Of a DNA stretch of 64,000 nucleotides, positions 25,264 to 34,826 are shown piece by piece. The stretch comes from 67-14 sp020438345 (lineage in GTDB: Bacteria > Actinomycetota > Thermoleophilia > Solirubrobacterales > 70-9), in assembly GCA_937872475.1 (NCBI GenBank), contig CALMSY010000031.1, positions 23,996 through 87,995 on the forward strand, in the 5' to 3' direction. Within the stretch, counting starts at the first letter, position 1. Every line of letters starts with the position of its first letter. The notes below the pieces were generated by a model. It ran no database searches. It worked only from the letters and a program-made list of their open reading frames with translations, and was not told the DNA's origin. Both the position numbers and the translations under genes were made by a program.

Positions 25264-25431
25264 ATGGGCTTCCCGAAGGGACCAACCCGAACCATCATCG
25301 TCGAGCCGCTCGAACAACCCGACCGCGAGCCGGCCCCGACCGAGCCGCGACCGGCAGAGCCGCGCCGAAGTCCCGAACCGCTGCCGGAGCCCCGGCCCGA
25401 GCCTGCTCCCGAAAAGGTTCCTGCCAGGTGA
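25264..25431 (+). CDS. Small proline/glutamate-rich protein
   Basis: 55 residues. ATG 25264 follows GAGGAGGAG closely, a very strong ribosome site. MGFPKGPTRTIIVEPLEQPD is followed by a Pro/Glu/Arg repeat tail. No fold is expected. Function unknown; the strong start signal argues that it is translated. Confidence 0.6.
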   Translation: MGFPKGPTRTIIVEPLEQPDREPAPTEPRPAEPRRSPEPLPEPRPEPAPEKVPAR

Positions 25432-25490
25432 CCGGCTGTAGCGTTCACCAACCGGTTGCTGAACCAGAGCAGCTTTAGGCCGGCACGGCT

Positions 25491-26300
25491 TTGGCCCTTC
25501 TCAGCAGAAAGCCGGCAAGTGACAGGGACCCTTACGAGGAGAAGACCCCGTTCCTGGCCGGAACAATCATCGGGATCAGGCAGTGGCACTCCGACCTGTC
25601 GCTTTCGCGACTTCGCCCGCTTACCAGGTATCAAGACTGGAAGATGGACGGCAAACCAACCGAAGCGGTCTGCGCAAATCACGAAGGTTCACATCAGGCG
25701 CCAGATCCCGATTGTGATTGCGGTCTCCACGCCTACCACCCGTGGTCCTCCAAGCGTGAGCACCTTTCCCTCTACTTCCGGGACTCCCAGGTCACGGGCC
25801 TGGTCGCAGCATGGGGAAAGGTGGAAGTCCATGGTGAAGGATTCCGGGCCCAGTATGCGAAACCGATGGCTTTCGTTCTTCCACCTGCGACGACGCTACT
25901 TTGGAGATTCGAGAGGCTGAACCAGGACGCAGATTTTGACTGGTATTCCCGCTGCCTGAAGCGCCTGGCCGAGGATTGCGGGGCGGAAATCATCGACATG
26001 TCCGATGAAAACGCACTCGACGACTTGTTGAGTCGCAATCCCTCGCAGCTCGGCGAGCAGGTCGTCGCGAGACTGCTGGCAGAAGCAGAACCTGCCCGGC
26101 CGGTGCCTGACCCTCGGATCGGGGTGGCCAGGAAGACAATCGGCTTGAGCCTGAAGGTGATCGGCTACACGTTCCAAGCCTGCGCTTTCGTTGCGGTGAT
26201 CTGCTTCGAGATCATGTTCTGGATCCTGGGCCTTGGTATCGCCTACGTGTTCTTCGTAGGAATAACCGGCTGGGATCCGATCAACTACTTCGCCCGTTAG
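25491..26300 (+). CDS. Unknown protein with Cys/His cluster and C-terminal membrane segments
   Basis: 269 residues from TTG 25491; the start is uncertain. Residues ~60-83 hold a cluster (CANHEGSHQAPDPDCDCGLH) that could bind zinc. The middle part reads VTGLVAAWGKVEVHGEGFRA. Two hydrophobic segments close the protein (FQACAFVAVICFEIMFWILG, GIAYVFFVGITG). Similar 'C-x-H...C-x-C-G-x-(H/Y)' clusters occur in uncharacterised actinobacterial proteins. Function unknown. Confidence 0.6.
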   Translation: MALLSRKPASDRDPYEEKTPFLAGTIIGIRQWHSDLSLSRLRPLTRYQDWKMDGKPTEAVCANHEGSHQAPDPDCDCGLHAYHPWSSKREHLSLYFRDSQVTGLVAAWGKVEVHGEGFRAQYAKPMAFVLPPATTLLWRFERLNQDADFDWYSRCLKRLAEDCGAEIIDMSDENALDDLLSRNPSQLGEQVVARLLAEAEPARPVPDPRIGVARKTIGLSLKVIGYTFQACAFVAVICFEIMFWILGLGIAYVFFVGITGWDPINYFAR

Positions 26301-26343
26301 CAGGCAACCTGGACACCGCCGCCGGAAACTCGGAGGCCAGCGC

Positions 26344-29300
26344 CTACCTCGGAGGGGTTGGCCAGATGTCGGTTGGCGTCAGGTTGGAATAAAAGTTGTT
26401 GCCGGGGACCGTTCCGGAGGTGGTGTTCGTCACCTGGAAGCCGGTCCGGAGCTGAGGCACGGTGGTCAGCACTTCTTCCCGACACTGCACCCGCTTGGTG
26501 TGGGCCATGTTCTGTTGCCAGAAGAGCGGGGCGTAGAAACCGGCAGCGTTGGGGTTCGGTCCGGCTGTCTGCCGGAAGAACGGGGCCACGGACTTGATGT
26601 CAGCGATCTTGTTCGAGTTGGCCGTTTCGGCCATTCCGTAGACCGAATAGTCCGGCGAGCTTCCCTTGGCAGCGACGGAGGCCTGGGGGTGGTACTCATT
26701 GCCCCGTCCGAGGCCGGCAGGGGTGCCCGGATCTGCGTCGCCGTAGTTCTTCTGATTTCCGGCCAGGGCGCCCCGGAACCATGGAGCGAACGCAGCGCAC
26801 TGGACCTGGTTGGCCTCGGTCAGCGAAACCGGATTGATTCTCGGCCTCACGGTGAGGTAGCGCCAGTCGCCGACTCTTCCTCCCCGGGGAATGGTCGGAT
26901 TTCTCGGTTCGTAGCAGTAGACAATCGGGGTGGAACCCGGTCCGGAACCACCCGGGAAGGTGATCTGGCAACCCGACTGGTAGTTGAAGCGATAGGCGGA
27001 ATAGATCTGGGGCCAGAACGCCTGGTAGGCCATCTGGATCACCCGGTAGCTGTACGCATCCTGGGCGGCGCGAAGGGCCGGGGCGGTGACCTGCCATTCA
27101 CCCTTCGCGTTGGCATTCACCTCAGCCATCTTGTGCGGGTCCGCGAGCAGGATCCCCATCGTTTCGAGTACCCCGTTTTGCTGGGCACTCAGGACCTGCT
27201 GCATCTGAACCTCGATCTCGACTGCCTGCTGATCGAGCTGTGCGGCCAGCAGCAGATACTGGTTTGTGTCCCGGGTGGGATTTCCCGGCGGCTGGTCGAT
27301 CGCGTTGAAGACCGACTGGCCACTGGAGCTGGCGGCCGCCAGGAACTTGAACGCACTAAGGATCGTCGACGCCTCGGGGGCGAAAAAGGCTCCCATGGTG
27401 CCGACCGCGAAGCTGGCGCTGAAGGCGAAGTTGGTCCAGAAGCTGGGTGTCGACGAGTTGTTGTCCTTCAGCCTCTGGGTGTACTTGGCGAGCGCGTTGG
27501 TCTTGATGTTCTCGGCGATCTGGCCGAAGTTGACGACCGTCTGGCCCTGCAGGTTCTGCTGTGGTTTCTGAAGGATGTCCATGTAGGACATCACCTGGTC
27601 GCGGGCGGAGAGTTCGTCGATCACCTGGTTCTTGGCGCAGACCAGATCCGCCTCGGTGAAGGGTGCGTCAGCGGGGCGGGTGATCCCGAGGATCTGAGCC
27701 TCCGAGAAAGAGGTGCCGAGGGATTGATAGGCCGCTCGCAGGGTCATTGAAGCGCCACGGACCGCCGGGCCGTCGGCTCCTGTGGCTGGCGGGTCGACGA
27801 TCGCGCAGGCATCGGAATCGAGAGTGTCGGCACGGCGGGGACCGCCGGTACCGTTGTGATCGCGACCGACGCAAGCGGCCAGGTTCGGGTTCCTCCAGAT
27901 GATCGGCGCTCCCCGCGGGAAGAGACCGTCGATCCGGGTGGCCAGGTACGCAACCGCAGTTTCCTGGCAGCTCGCGCCGGTCACTTCCGGTTCGGGAGTC
28001 AGGAGCCAGTCGACCTGGGGGGCGTAGACGATCGGCAGCATCCTCACCGACACCTCGTTGCCTGACACGTCACCGTCACTCGGGAAGACCCGGCCGTTGT
28101 TGGCACGCTGGATTGTTCCGGTCAGCCGTCCGATGTTCACACCGAGTTCATCCGCCGGTGAGCCGGGCGTGTCCGGAACCCCCTGGGACATCGGCGAACC
28201 GGCCTGGAAAACGGCGCCACCGATACCCCGGAGAGGTGGGACAGCGATCATCGAGTAGGTGCCCTTGCCGTCCTTCTGGTTGACGGCCCGGGCGAATGTG
28301 TCGCTGTTGGCTCCGTAGAAGAGTTCGAGATCCTCCAGCACGGCAGGGAAGCTGGCTGCTTTCGGCTCTGCGGTAAAGCCGCCGATCTGGCCGTTCGAGG
28401 TCAGACCAATGCCCTTTCTGTCTCCGATGCCCTTCAGGGTCGCGTCGAGTTGGGCCCAGTCGAGACCGGTGCCCAATTCTCCCTCGGCTTCACTCTGGCC
28501 GATGAATGTCTCGCGGGTCAGGGTGGCCTCGGGGTTGACCGGGTCGAAGCTGAAGACGGCGATCCCGTTCGTGTTCGCCGGCAGCTCGGCCGGGACGACC
28601 GGCTCCGCCGAGGTGCCGATCACGAATTCAGAGCGGCCGCCACCGGTTGCGTTCCGGGTGTCAAAGGCGAGCGAGGTCTGGAAAGTGAAGGAACGGCTTG
28701 CCGCCGGCAGGGCCGGGTCATCGGAGCTTCGTTTGAGGTAGCCGTCGAGGCTGCCTTCCTCGCCCGGGGACATGCCGGGACCGTCGATCTCGAACCCTTC
28801 GTTGGTCCAGGACCTGCCCTGAAGGGTTCCGGGAACCGCGATCATCGAAAACGGGAATCCGGTCGGGCGACGGCCGACGACCGGGCAGCCTGCCTTGTTG
28901 CCGGCGCCATTGCCGTCCTCGGCCCGGGTATTGAAAACGGAGAATCCTTCCGCGAAGTTGGTGAAGTCGAAATTCGCTGGCTGCCCGGTCCTCAGGGCGA
29001 GCAGAACCAGTTTGCTGGTGTCGAAGACGGGGCATTTGCCCGGCACGGTCCGTTGAAGTTTCTTCATCTCGGAAGCGAAGACACCGAGACTGGTCGGGTC
29101 ATAGGTCTGGTTCGACTGTGCCTCGAGTGTCCTGCGGTCGAGGATCACAACCTGGAGCCCGCTTTCCGGACCGTTGTTCGGGTAAAAGCAGGGCGGCTTG
29201 CCCTCCGCAACCGCGCCTTCACATTCGCGGGTCACATCGACCTTGATCCCGTCCTTTCCGGCGACCGTTGCCAGGGTGCTGACCGCCGGCAGGGGCTGGG

Positions 29301-30299
29301 CATTGGCGACCACCGTGACGATGTCTGTCGAGGCAGAGCCATTGCGGGCCGGGTCAACGGTTCGAAGCTCTGCCCTGTAGGTACCGGGCAAGTCGGTCTG
29401 GAGGTGGGGCTGGCGGGTGTCGGCCGCCGACAGGCTGGCTTCACTTCCATTCGGGCGCCGGATCAGGGTCCAACTGAAGTCGAGGTTTCCGCCGGCCGGT
29501 TCACCGTCTTCTCCCACCGGCTTCTGGGAGCGCAGTGATTTGAGCGTTGCTGCCTGCCCGGCCGCGATGACCTTGTCCGGGCCGGCCCCGGCGATCGTCG
29601 GCGTGTCACCGACTTTGAACGTGCGGCGAACCTTCAGGTACTGCCCGTGATGGGTATGGGCCCGGACGACCAGCTTGTTTTTCCCGTGCCTCAGTCCGTC
29701 GCTTGCCCCGAGCAGCACCCTGCGCCTCAGCGGAGTCCCGGTCCGGAACTGCTTCGAGACGTTCCTGCCGTTCAAAGTCACCTTGAATCTGGCACTCAGG
29801 GTCGAAGGCAGCAGGTTCACTTCCACTCCGCCGTTGCGGCTGTAGCTGACCTCGAATTGCCTGATCAAGCCGGGAGTCCGGTGGACCCGGGTGAAGGCAA
29901 TCTCCTCGAAGTCCCGTTTGCCGCCGCTTCCTCCACGCCTCACAATGAAGCTCAGGAAATTCCTGCCCAGGGAGAATCGCCTGCCCATTTCGGACTTGCG
30001 AATAATTGCGACCTGCCGGGTGCTCGAACCCCGGGGGGAGAAGAGCCGGGTGATGCGCCTGCCGTTCAGCTGGGCGCTCCGCAGGGACACATTCGGCCGG
30101 AGCACCAGCCGCACTCGCATCCGGTCACCACGGATGATCGCGTCGTCACCGGGGTGAGGATCCGGAACAGGCGCCCGTCGGCGATGTTCGCCTCGGTGGT
30201 TGCTGCTCCGGCGGGGGCAGCCGGGACCCACGAAAACCCGAACGCTGCGATGACGAGCGCGACCGCGAAAGCGAAACTCCGAATTGTCTTGATCCTCAC
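26344..30299 (-). pseudogene. Giant secreted protein, signal peptide and body in different frames
   Basis: GTG 30299 (with GAGGGGGAG upstream) starts a clear signal peptide (RSFAFAVALVIAAFGFSWVP, cleavage near AGAAT) and continues NIADGRLFRILTP. Near base 30150 the sensible reading moves to another frame, GDDAIIRGDRMRVRLVLRPN, and runs to the stop at 26344. One extra C in the CACCCCGGTG run would join them into ~1310 residues. The body has a PKD/Ig-like module (AGPDKVIAAGQAATL ... DFSWTLIRRPNGSEASL) and a long region with paired cysteines. Either a sequencing error or a real frameshift; otherwise the frame is intact. Confidence 0.65.
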
Positions 30300-30378
30300 A
30301 TCTCCCCCTCTGACGCCAACCTTAACCCCTGTGCCTGGATAAAGGAGCGGTCAGCACATGACGCCGACTTTTGAAGTT

Positions 30379-30807
30379 TCAGGCGCCGAGCAGCTTGCCA
30401 ACGCCTTCTCGATCGGGAATCGTGTGGTCCAGTCCCTGGACTTTCCCGAATGCTTGATCGGCGGATACGAGAACAGCACCGGCCTCGATCGCCACCGCCG
30501 CCAGAACGGAGTCGAATGCTCCAGGAGCATCGGGCGCGGCGAAGATCGAAAGTCCCTTCTCGAGATGGCCGGCTTCGACGCTGATCAACGGTGAAAGCAA
30601 CTCTGCGAAATCCCGCCCCAGGTTCGCGGCATCGCCCCTGCCTCGCCGACCGGCACGAACATGGACGAACTCCTGAATCACCTCGGGAGTGGTCGTCGCC
30701 TCGATGCTCTGATCTGAAATCGCCTGGATCAGATCCCGGGCAGGATTTCTCAGTGGATGTTCGTTGCCTTTCGCGTAGACCAGGACTGTGGTGTCCAGGA
30801 CAATCAT
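30379..30807 (-). CDS. vapC: VapC-family PIN-domain toxin (pair 4)
   Basis: 142 residues. MIVLDTTVLVYAKG, TTPEVIQEFVHVRA, GAFDSVLAAVA and VSADQAFGKV give the PIN acids. It overlaps the antitoxin by 4 bases. Unlike pairs 1-3, its partner is a ribbon-helix-helix protein, so it is a different VapBC subtype. Confidence 0.92.
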   Translation of the reverse strand: MIVLDTTVLVYAKGNEHPLRNPARDLIQAISDQSIEATTTPEVIQEFVHVRAGRRGRGDAANLGRDFAELLSPLISVEAGHLEKGLSIFAAPDAPGAFDSVLAAVAIEAGAVLVSADQAFGKVQGLDHTIPDREGVGKLLGA

Positions 30808-31052
30808 CCGTTACGGCCGCGTGCGTCGTCCAGCTCTGCCTTCAATCCCGGAACGTCCGGAACTTCCATGTCGTCGGCCGCCAGAATCCGCCGTCCTGCC
30901 TCCGATCGTTGCCGATCTGGTTTAGCTACTCCGCGGTCAATTGCTTCCCGAACCACCGTCGCCACAGATACACCGCGCTGACGTGCGACGGAGACGATCC
31001 GGCTGTGACGCTCCTCGTCAAGCAAGATCTGAAGTCGGCGGTCGAACTTCAT
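30804..31052 (-). CDS. vapB: Ribbon-helix-helix antitoxin (pair 4)
   Basis: 82 residues from ATG 31052; ATG 31058 is also in frame. MKFDRRLQILLDEERHSRIV followed by GVSVATVVREAIDRG is a classic ribbon-helix-helix DNA-binding start. The tail MEVPDVPGLKAELDDARG binds the toxin. TAATGT (31064-31059 on the minus strand) ends 6 bases before ATG 31052, fitting leaderless transcription and favouring that start. Confidence 0.9.
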   Translation of the reverse strand: MKFDRRLQILLDEERHSRIVSVARQRGVSVATVVREAIDRGVAKPDRQRSEAGRRILAADDMEVPDVPGLKAELDDARGRNG

Positions 31053-31075
31053 GCTCATACATTAGCATGAGCATG
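31050..31075. promoter_or_regulatory. vapBC pair 4 operator, 9-base arms
   Basis: CATGCTCAT and ATGAGCATG are perfect inverted arms with an 8-base spacer. The spacer contains the -10 box, and one arm contains both candidate start codons. Binding would block both polymerase and ribosome access. Confidence 0.65.
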
Positions 31076-31100
31076 TTTACCAGCTGGCCTGGAATCAACA

Positions 31101-31442
31101 TCAACTGCGGCGATCCTCGCTGTCGAGCTCGAGCTGAAAGTCGGCCACCACCTGGCCGCGAACCGACTCGATCAGACGGGCCGTCTTCCAGATTGCTTCG
31201 GGCTGCTCCTGCCCGGCGAGTACCGGGACCACGAGTTCGCAAAAGCGCCTGATCACCACTGCCTCCTCCGACTCCCCGGGGAAGTCGGCCTCATCGACCC
31301 GCTCGACCAGGATGTCCCCGATATAGGTGAGGATCCGGCCCGAGCGGAGCAGCTCGACTACCAGCGCACAGGCCGCGACCTCGGCCTCGGCCGGTTCAGC
31401 ATTGACTTCAGATTCCGGTTCTTCTCGCGCTTTCTTCGCCAT
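31101..31442 (-). CDS. Small acidic helical protein
   Basis: 113 residues; ATG 31442 follows AGGGGGT. After an acidic opening (AREEPESEVNAEPAEAEVAA) come helices: CALVVELLRSGRILTYIGDI, EEAVVIRRFCELVVPVLAG and EAIWKTARLIESVRGQVVAD. No known family was recognised. It could be cytoplasmic and dimeric. It is not obviously linked to the VapBC pair, whose operator lies just 25 bases downstream. Confidence 0.55.
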   Translation of the reverse strand: MAKKAREEPESEVNAEPAEAEVAACALVVELLRSGRILTYIGDILVERVDEADFPGESEEAVVIRRFCELVVPVLAGQEQPEAIWKTARLIESVRGQVVADFQLELDSEDRRS

Positions 31443-31478
31443 GACCCCCTAAGGCCACGGCCGGGAATCCTCTCCCCC

Positions 31479-33047
31479 TCAACCCTTGCGGCTGATCTTC
31501 CGGGAGGCGTAGGCCGGGTGGCCATAGGTGTCACTGCCTTTGACCGACACCTTCAGGGGCCAGCCCTTCAGGTTCAGCTGGCGGCAGGTCTTCTTCCCGG
31601 TCAGCCTGACCAGGACCGTCCGCTTTCCGGCCCTGATCCTTGCCCGGGGAATCACCCCTCCGACCGCCCTGGCGCAGACCCGCACCCAGCGCTTCAACCG
31701 CTTCGCCTTCAGCACACGGATCAGGGCATGCGGCTCGAAAGTGAACGCTGCGCGGGAATACTGCTCGCTGGCACCGAAGCGGTACTGCTGAATCGTGTGG
31801 GCCGGACCGAGGTCCGCCGTGAAGGTCAGTCTTCCGTCCGTGGAGGGCTTGAATGTCCGGCCAACCAGGTCGACCTTTTTCAAGCCCGGGTAGAGCGGCG
31901 GGGTGGTGACCGAGGTGATGCCGCTGCCAGTCAGGGTAACGGTGTTGGTCCCGGCCTCAATCGTCATGAACTCGAGTGCACGCGCGGGATCGGCCTTGAC
32001 CTGCCAGTCCCAGATCTCGAATTCGGGTTCGATTGTCTTGTATTCGAAGTGATCCGGGTCGGGCGTCGGATCGGCAAAGACCCCCTTGAAAGCGACGAGG
32101 GTATCGACCACTTCCCGAGTGAAGTTCTCCGAGGTATGACAGCCGTTCCCGTAGTCCTTCCAGAGGTGCTCGACGCCCAGGCGGACGAGCTCATCGTGAA
32201 AGTTGATGCTGCCCTGGTAGACGCCTCCTTCGACGATGCAGGAAAGAGCGTCGGCGGATTCCGCACCCTCGCCGATACCAGGGTTCAGGATGCCATTCGC
32301 GGTGCGGACCTGGACGTCCAGGTCGCGTAGGTTCACTGCGAGGTCGGTCGGATTCGCACCGCGCCAGCGGATCTCTTCAGTAATCCGGGGGCCGTTGATC
32401 GCATCCGGTGCCCCGCCATCCAGCGTCGGGGCGAGTGAAATCGTCGCACCAATCAGGGGGTCGTTGCTGTCGACCGCTCCGGAAATGGTGGCCACGGATC
32501 CGAACAGGTCCGGATGGCGGGCGGCCAGTGACGTAGCGCCGTAGCCACCCATCGAGATACCGAAGACCGCTCGCTGGGCCCGTTCGGCGATCGTGCGGTA
32601 CCGCTCGTCAATCAGGTCGATCAGCTGACGGGTCACGAAGGTCTCGTACATCGGCGGGCCGCCCGAGCCGTCGTTGAACCAGTCGCTCCAGAAGCCGCTG
32701 TTGCCATCCGGCGAAACCATGATCGACGGATAGTCCCGGGACAGTTCTTCGCCGTTCAGGAAGTCAGCGAAAGAGTTGTAATTGTTCTGCATCCCGGCCA
32801 GGACATAAGTGACCGGCCAGCGCCTGTTCGGTTCGGCTTCATAGCCAGCCGGCAGGAAGACATGAACCTTCGTCGGTTCGGCAAAGGCAGGTGTCTCCAC
32901 CGTCAGCTCGATCAGCCGATCGCTCACTCGCTTCTCTTCGGTGACCGTGACCTCCGCCGCAGCCACCGTTCCGCTCACGAGCAGGCAGGCCAGCACCGCC
33001 GCGACAGCGACCAGCGCACCCTTGATTCCATTCCCCGAACCGCTCAT
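31479..33047 (-). CDS. Secreted esterase-family protein (alpha/beta hydrolase)
   Basis: 522 residues. The signal peptide is GALVAVAAVLACLLVSGTVAAA. The hydrolase domain (to ~310) has RRWPVTYVLAGMQNNYNSFA and the nucleophile elbow GISMGGYG (Ser ~165), as in esterase D and mycolyltransferase (antigen 85) relatives. The His is probably in KDYGNGCHTSENF. A C-terminal beta region (~330-520) ends basic (GHPAYASRKISRKG). It probably acts on an acyl ester outside the cell. GGGAGGA stands 4 bases before ATG. Confidence 0.85.
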   Translation of the reverse strand: MSGSGNGIKGALVAVAAVLACLLVSGTVAAAEVTVTEEKRVSDRLIELTVETPAFAEPTKVHVFLPAGYEAEPNRRWPVTYVLAGMQNNYNSFADFLNGEELSRDYPSIMVSPDGNSGFWSDWFNDGSGGPPMYETFVTRQLIDLIDERYRTIAERAQRAVFGISMGGYGATSLAARHPDLFGSVATISGAVDSNDPLIGATISLAPTLDGGAPDAINGPRITEEIRWRGANPTDLAVNLRDLDVQVRTANGILNPGIGEGAESADALSCIVEGGVYQGSINFHDELVRLGVEHLWKDYGNGCHTSENFTREVVDTLVAFKGVFADPTPDPDHFEYKTIEPEFEIWDWQVKADPARALEFMTIEAGTNTVTLTGSGITSVTTPPLYPGLKKVDLVGRTFKPSTDGRLTFTADLGPAHTIQQYRFGASEQYSRAAFTFEPHALIRVLKAKRLKRWVRVCARAVGGVIPRARIRAGKRTVLVRLTGKKTCRQLNLKGWPLKVSVKGSDTYGHPAYASRKISRKG

Positions 33048-33216
33048 CCATTCCTCCCGTTTCAGCGCAGCCTAGCGTCTCACGCCTGAGGTGATTCTGG
33101 TGTCTCCGGTCAGCCCCACTCGCGCCAGGCGATTACGGCAACCATGATGACCGCGATCGCGAATATGACTATCACCGGGTCCATGCAACGGGCCTACCCG
33201 AAGTCGGATAGTTCAA

Positions 33217-34050
33217 TCAGCCGCCGAAGCGTTCGTACAGCCCAGGCAGAATCTCACCCAGCTGGGCATGTTCCTCGGCCCCATGCCGTGCCACGGCCGG
33301 GCCGATCCCGTCAGGCACCGCAAAGTCACGGACGAACTTGCGACTTGCCAGGTTCTCACCGATGTCCTCCAGTGCAACCAGCGGACCGGGCAGACGCGGC
33401 CGGACCCGTTCGGCGATCCAGAACCGGCTGCGGAGAACCAGTCCGCCACCCTCGGCGATAAAGACATGTGCCATGTCGGTGTGGGTCATGAAGGCATCTC
33501 CGACCCTGGCCGAGATGATCACCTTCACATCGGGATTGTCGAAAGGCCGATGGGAAAACCCGAAGCCGCGTGGAGAGGTGAATTCGGTCCGGAGCTGTGA
33601 CCGCCCGTCACCGACGTCTTCGTCGAAGAAGACCACCGCGCCCCAGTAGGACTTCTCCTGGCTGGTGCCACCTGGCAGGGTCCGGTTCCCGAAGTGCTCC
33701 TGGGGATGCCAGGCCCGGTACCGGTCATCGCGCTGCGGATGCCAATCGGCCCACCACTCGATCATTTCCGGAGTCAGGTCGGGGAGTTCGGTCCGAAAAG
33801 CAACCTGAATGCTGCCGTCAGGCAGGCGGGTCCATCCGGTCTCGACATCCATCGGGGCGGGGTCGCAGAGCCGGATCGCGTCTTCTTTCGGCAGGGCCGC
33901 GGCCGGGTCAAAAGGTCCCGATTCGATTGCTCTGATCACCTCGTCGGTTGGCTGGGCTACCGGCCTGGAGATGATCTCGGCGAGGTATTCGTCCTCGCCG
34001 GGCAAAGCCGGTCCGTCGGGCGCCATGTTCCGGAAAGCAGAGGGTGTCAT
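33217..34050 (-). CDS. DAPG/phloretin hydrolase-like protein
   Basis: 277 residues. MIEWWADWHPQRDDRYRAWH followed by PQEHFG matches the conserved W-W-x2-W-H...R-Y-x2-W-x-P-x-H stretch of the DAPG hydrolase (PhlG/phloretin hydrolase) fold. DAFMTHTDMAHVFIAEGGGL gives further histidines for the zinc site. These enzymes cut C-C bonds in acylated phenols. It follows an O-methyltransferase gene by 18 bases, so both may process an aromatic compound. Substrate unknown. Confidence 0.75.
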   Translation of the reverse strand: MTPSAFRNMAPDGPALPGEDEYLAEIISRPVAQPTDEVIRAIESGPFDPAAALPKEDAIRLCDPAPMDVETGWTRLPDGSIQVAFRTELPDLTPEMIEWWADWHPQRDDRYRAWHPQEHFGNRTLPGGTSQEKSYWGAVVFFDEDVGDGRSQLRTEFTSPRGFGFSHRPFDNPDVKVIISARVGDAFMTHTDMAHVFIAEGGGLVLRSRFWIAERVRPRLPGPLVALEDIGENLASRKFVRDFAVPDGIGPAVARHGAEEHAQLGEILPGLYERFGG

Positions 34051-34068
34051 CTGCGTATTCTCCCGTCT

Positions 34069-34722
34069 TCAGTGAACCCGGGCCAGGGTCAGCCCATCCG
34101 CCATGCCGAGCATGACCGAATCAACCCGAGGGTCTTCGAGGATCAGGTCATTCAGACCCTGCATTGCCGCGGTTCCATCATCTGGTTTGGAATCGAGGAT
34201 CCGCCCGCCCATGAGGACATTGTCGAAGCTGATCAGCCCGCCCGGGTTCATCCGGGGGAGCAGCGCTTCGTAATAGTCGGGGTATCCGGTCTTGTCGGCA
34301 TCAACGTAGGCGAAGTCGAAAGCCGGCCGCTCGGGCAGCGAAAGGATCGTCTCGATTGCCGGCCCTACCCGGATTTCGACCTTGCTGCCGATCCCGGCCT
34401 GGTCGACGTTTCTCCTGGCGATCTCCGCCCGCTGCGAATCCAGCTCGCAGCAGAGGAGCCTGCCCTCGGCGGTCAGTCCGCGGGCGATGCGGATTGCGCC
34501 GTAGCCAGTGAAGGTCCCGACCTCGATTGCCTGCCGGCCGGGACCGAGTCGCACCAGCATTTCCAGGAAGGCGGCCTGCTCGGGTGCGGTCTGCATTGAC
34601 CGCTCCGGGCCCATGGCATCCGTCTCATCTTCCACGAGACGCAACGTCTCGTCTCGCCCGCTTGCGTGACTGCGTATGTACTCGGCCAGATTGACGTCAA
34701 TAGGTGTGGGTTCAATCGACAT
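34069..34722 (-). CDS. Class I SAM O-methyltransferase (caffeoyl-CoA type)
   Basis: 217 residues. AIEVGTFTGYGAIRIARGLT is the SAM loop, LLCCELDSQRAEIARRNVDQ motif II, and FDFAYVDADKTGYPDYYEAL the metal-binding aspartates; FDNVLMGGRILD is also typical. The family methylates catechol hydroxyls with a divalent metal. The -10 TAGGCT ends 6 bases before ATG 34722. It is upstream of the phloretin-hydrolase-like gene in the same direction, probably an operon. Confidence 0.92.
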   Translation of the reverse strand: MSIEPTPIDVNLAEYIRSHASGRDETLRLVEDETDAMGPERSMQTAPEQAAFLEMLVRLGPGRQAIEVGTFTGYGAIRIARGLTAEGRLLCCELDSQRAEIARRNVDQAGIGSKVEIRVGPAIETILSLPERPAFDFAYVDADKTGYPDYYEALLPRMNPGGLISFDNVLMGGRILDSKPDDGTAAMQGLNDLILEDPRVDSVMLGMADGLTLARVH

Positions 34723-34728
34723 GAACCC

Positions 34729-34734
34729 AGCCTA
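34729..34734 (-). promoter_or_regulatory. -10 box TAGGCT of O-methyltransferase gene
   Basis: It ends 6 bases before ATG 34722 on the minus strand. The divergent gene's operator is 40 bases away. Confidence 0.5.
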
Positions 34735-34773
34735 TGCCCGGGGCGTCACTCCCGGCGGCCACAGTTTCCCACA

Positions 34774-34791
34774 AGTTGACGCGCGTCAGCT
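34774..34791. promoter_or_regulatory. TTGAC-N4-GTCA(G/A) operator
   Basis: AGTTGACGCGCGTCAGCT is self-complementary except for one pair. It touches the -10-like TATGAT (34791-34796) of the gene at 34827. The same motif occurs at 40013 and 63307. Confidence 0.55.
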
Positions 34792-34826
34792 ATGATCAAG
34801 AGATCAAACAGGGAAGGAGAACCCAG

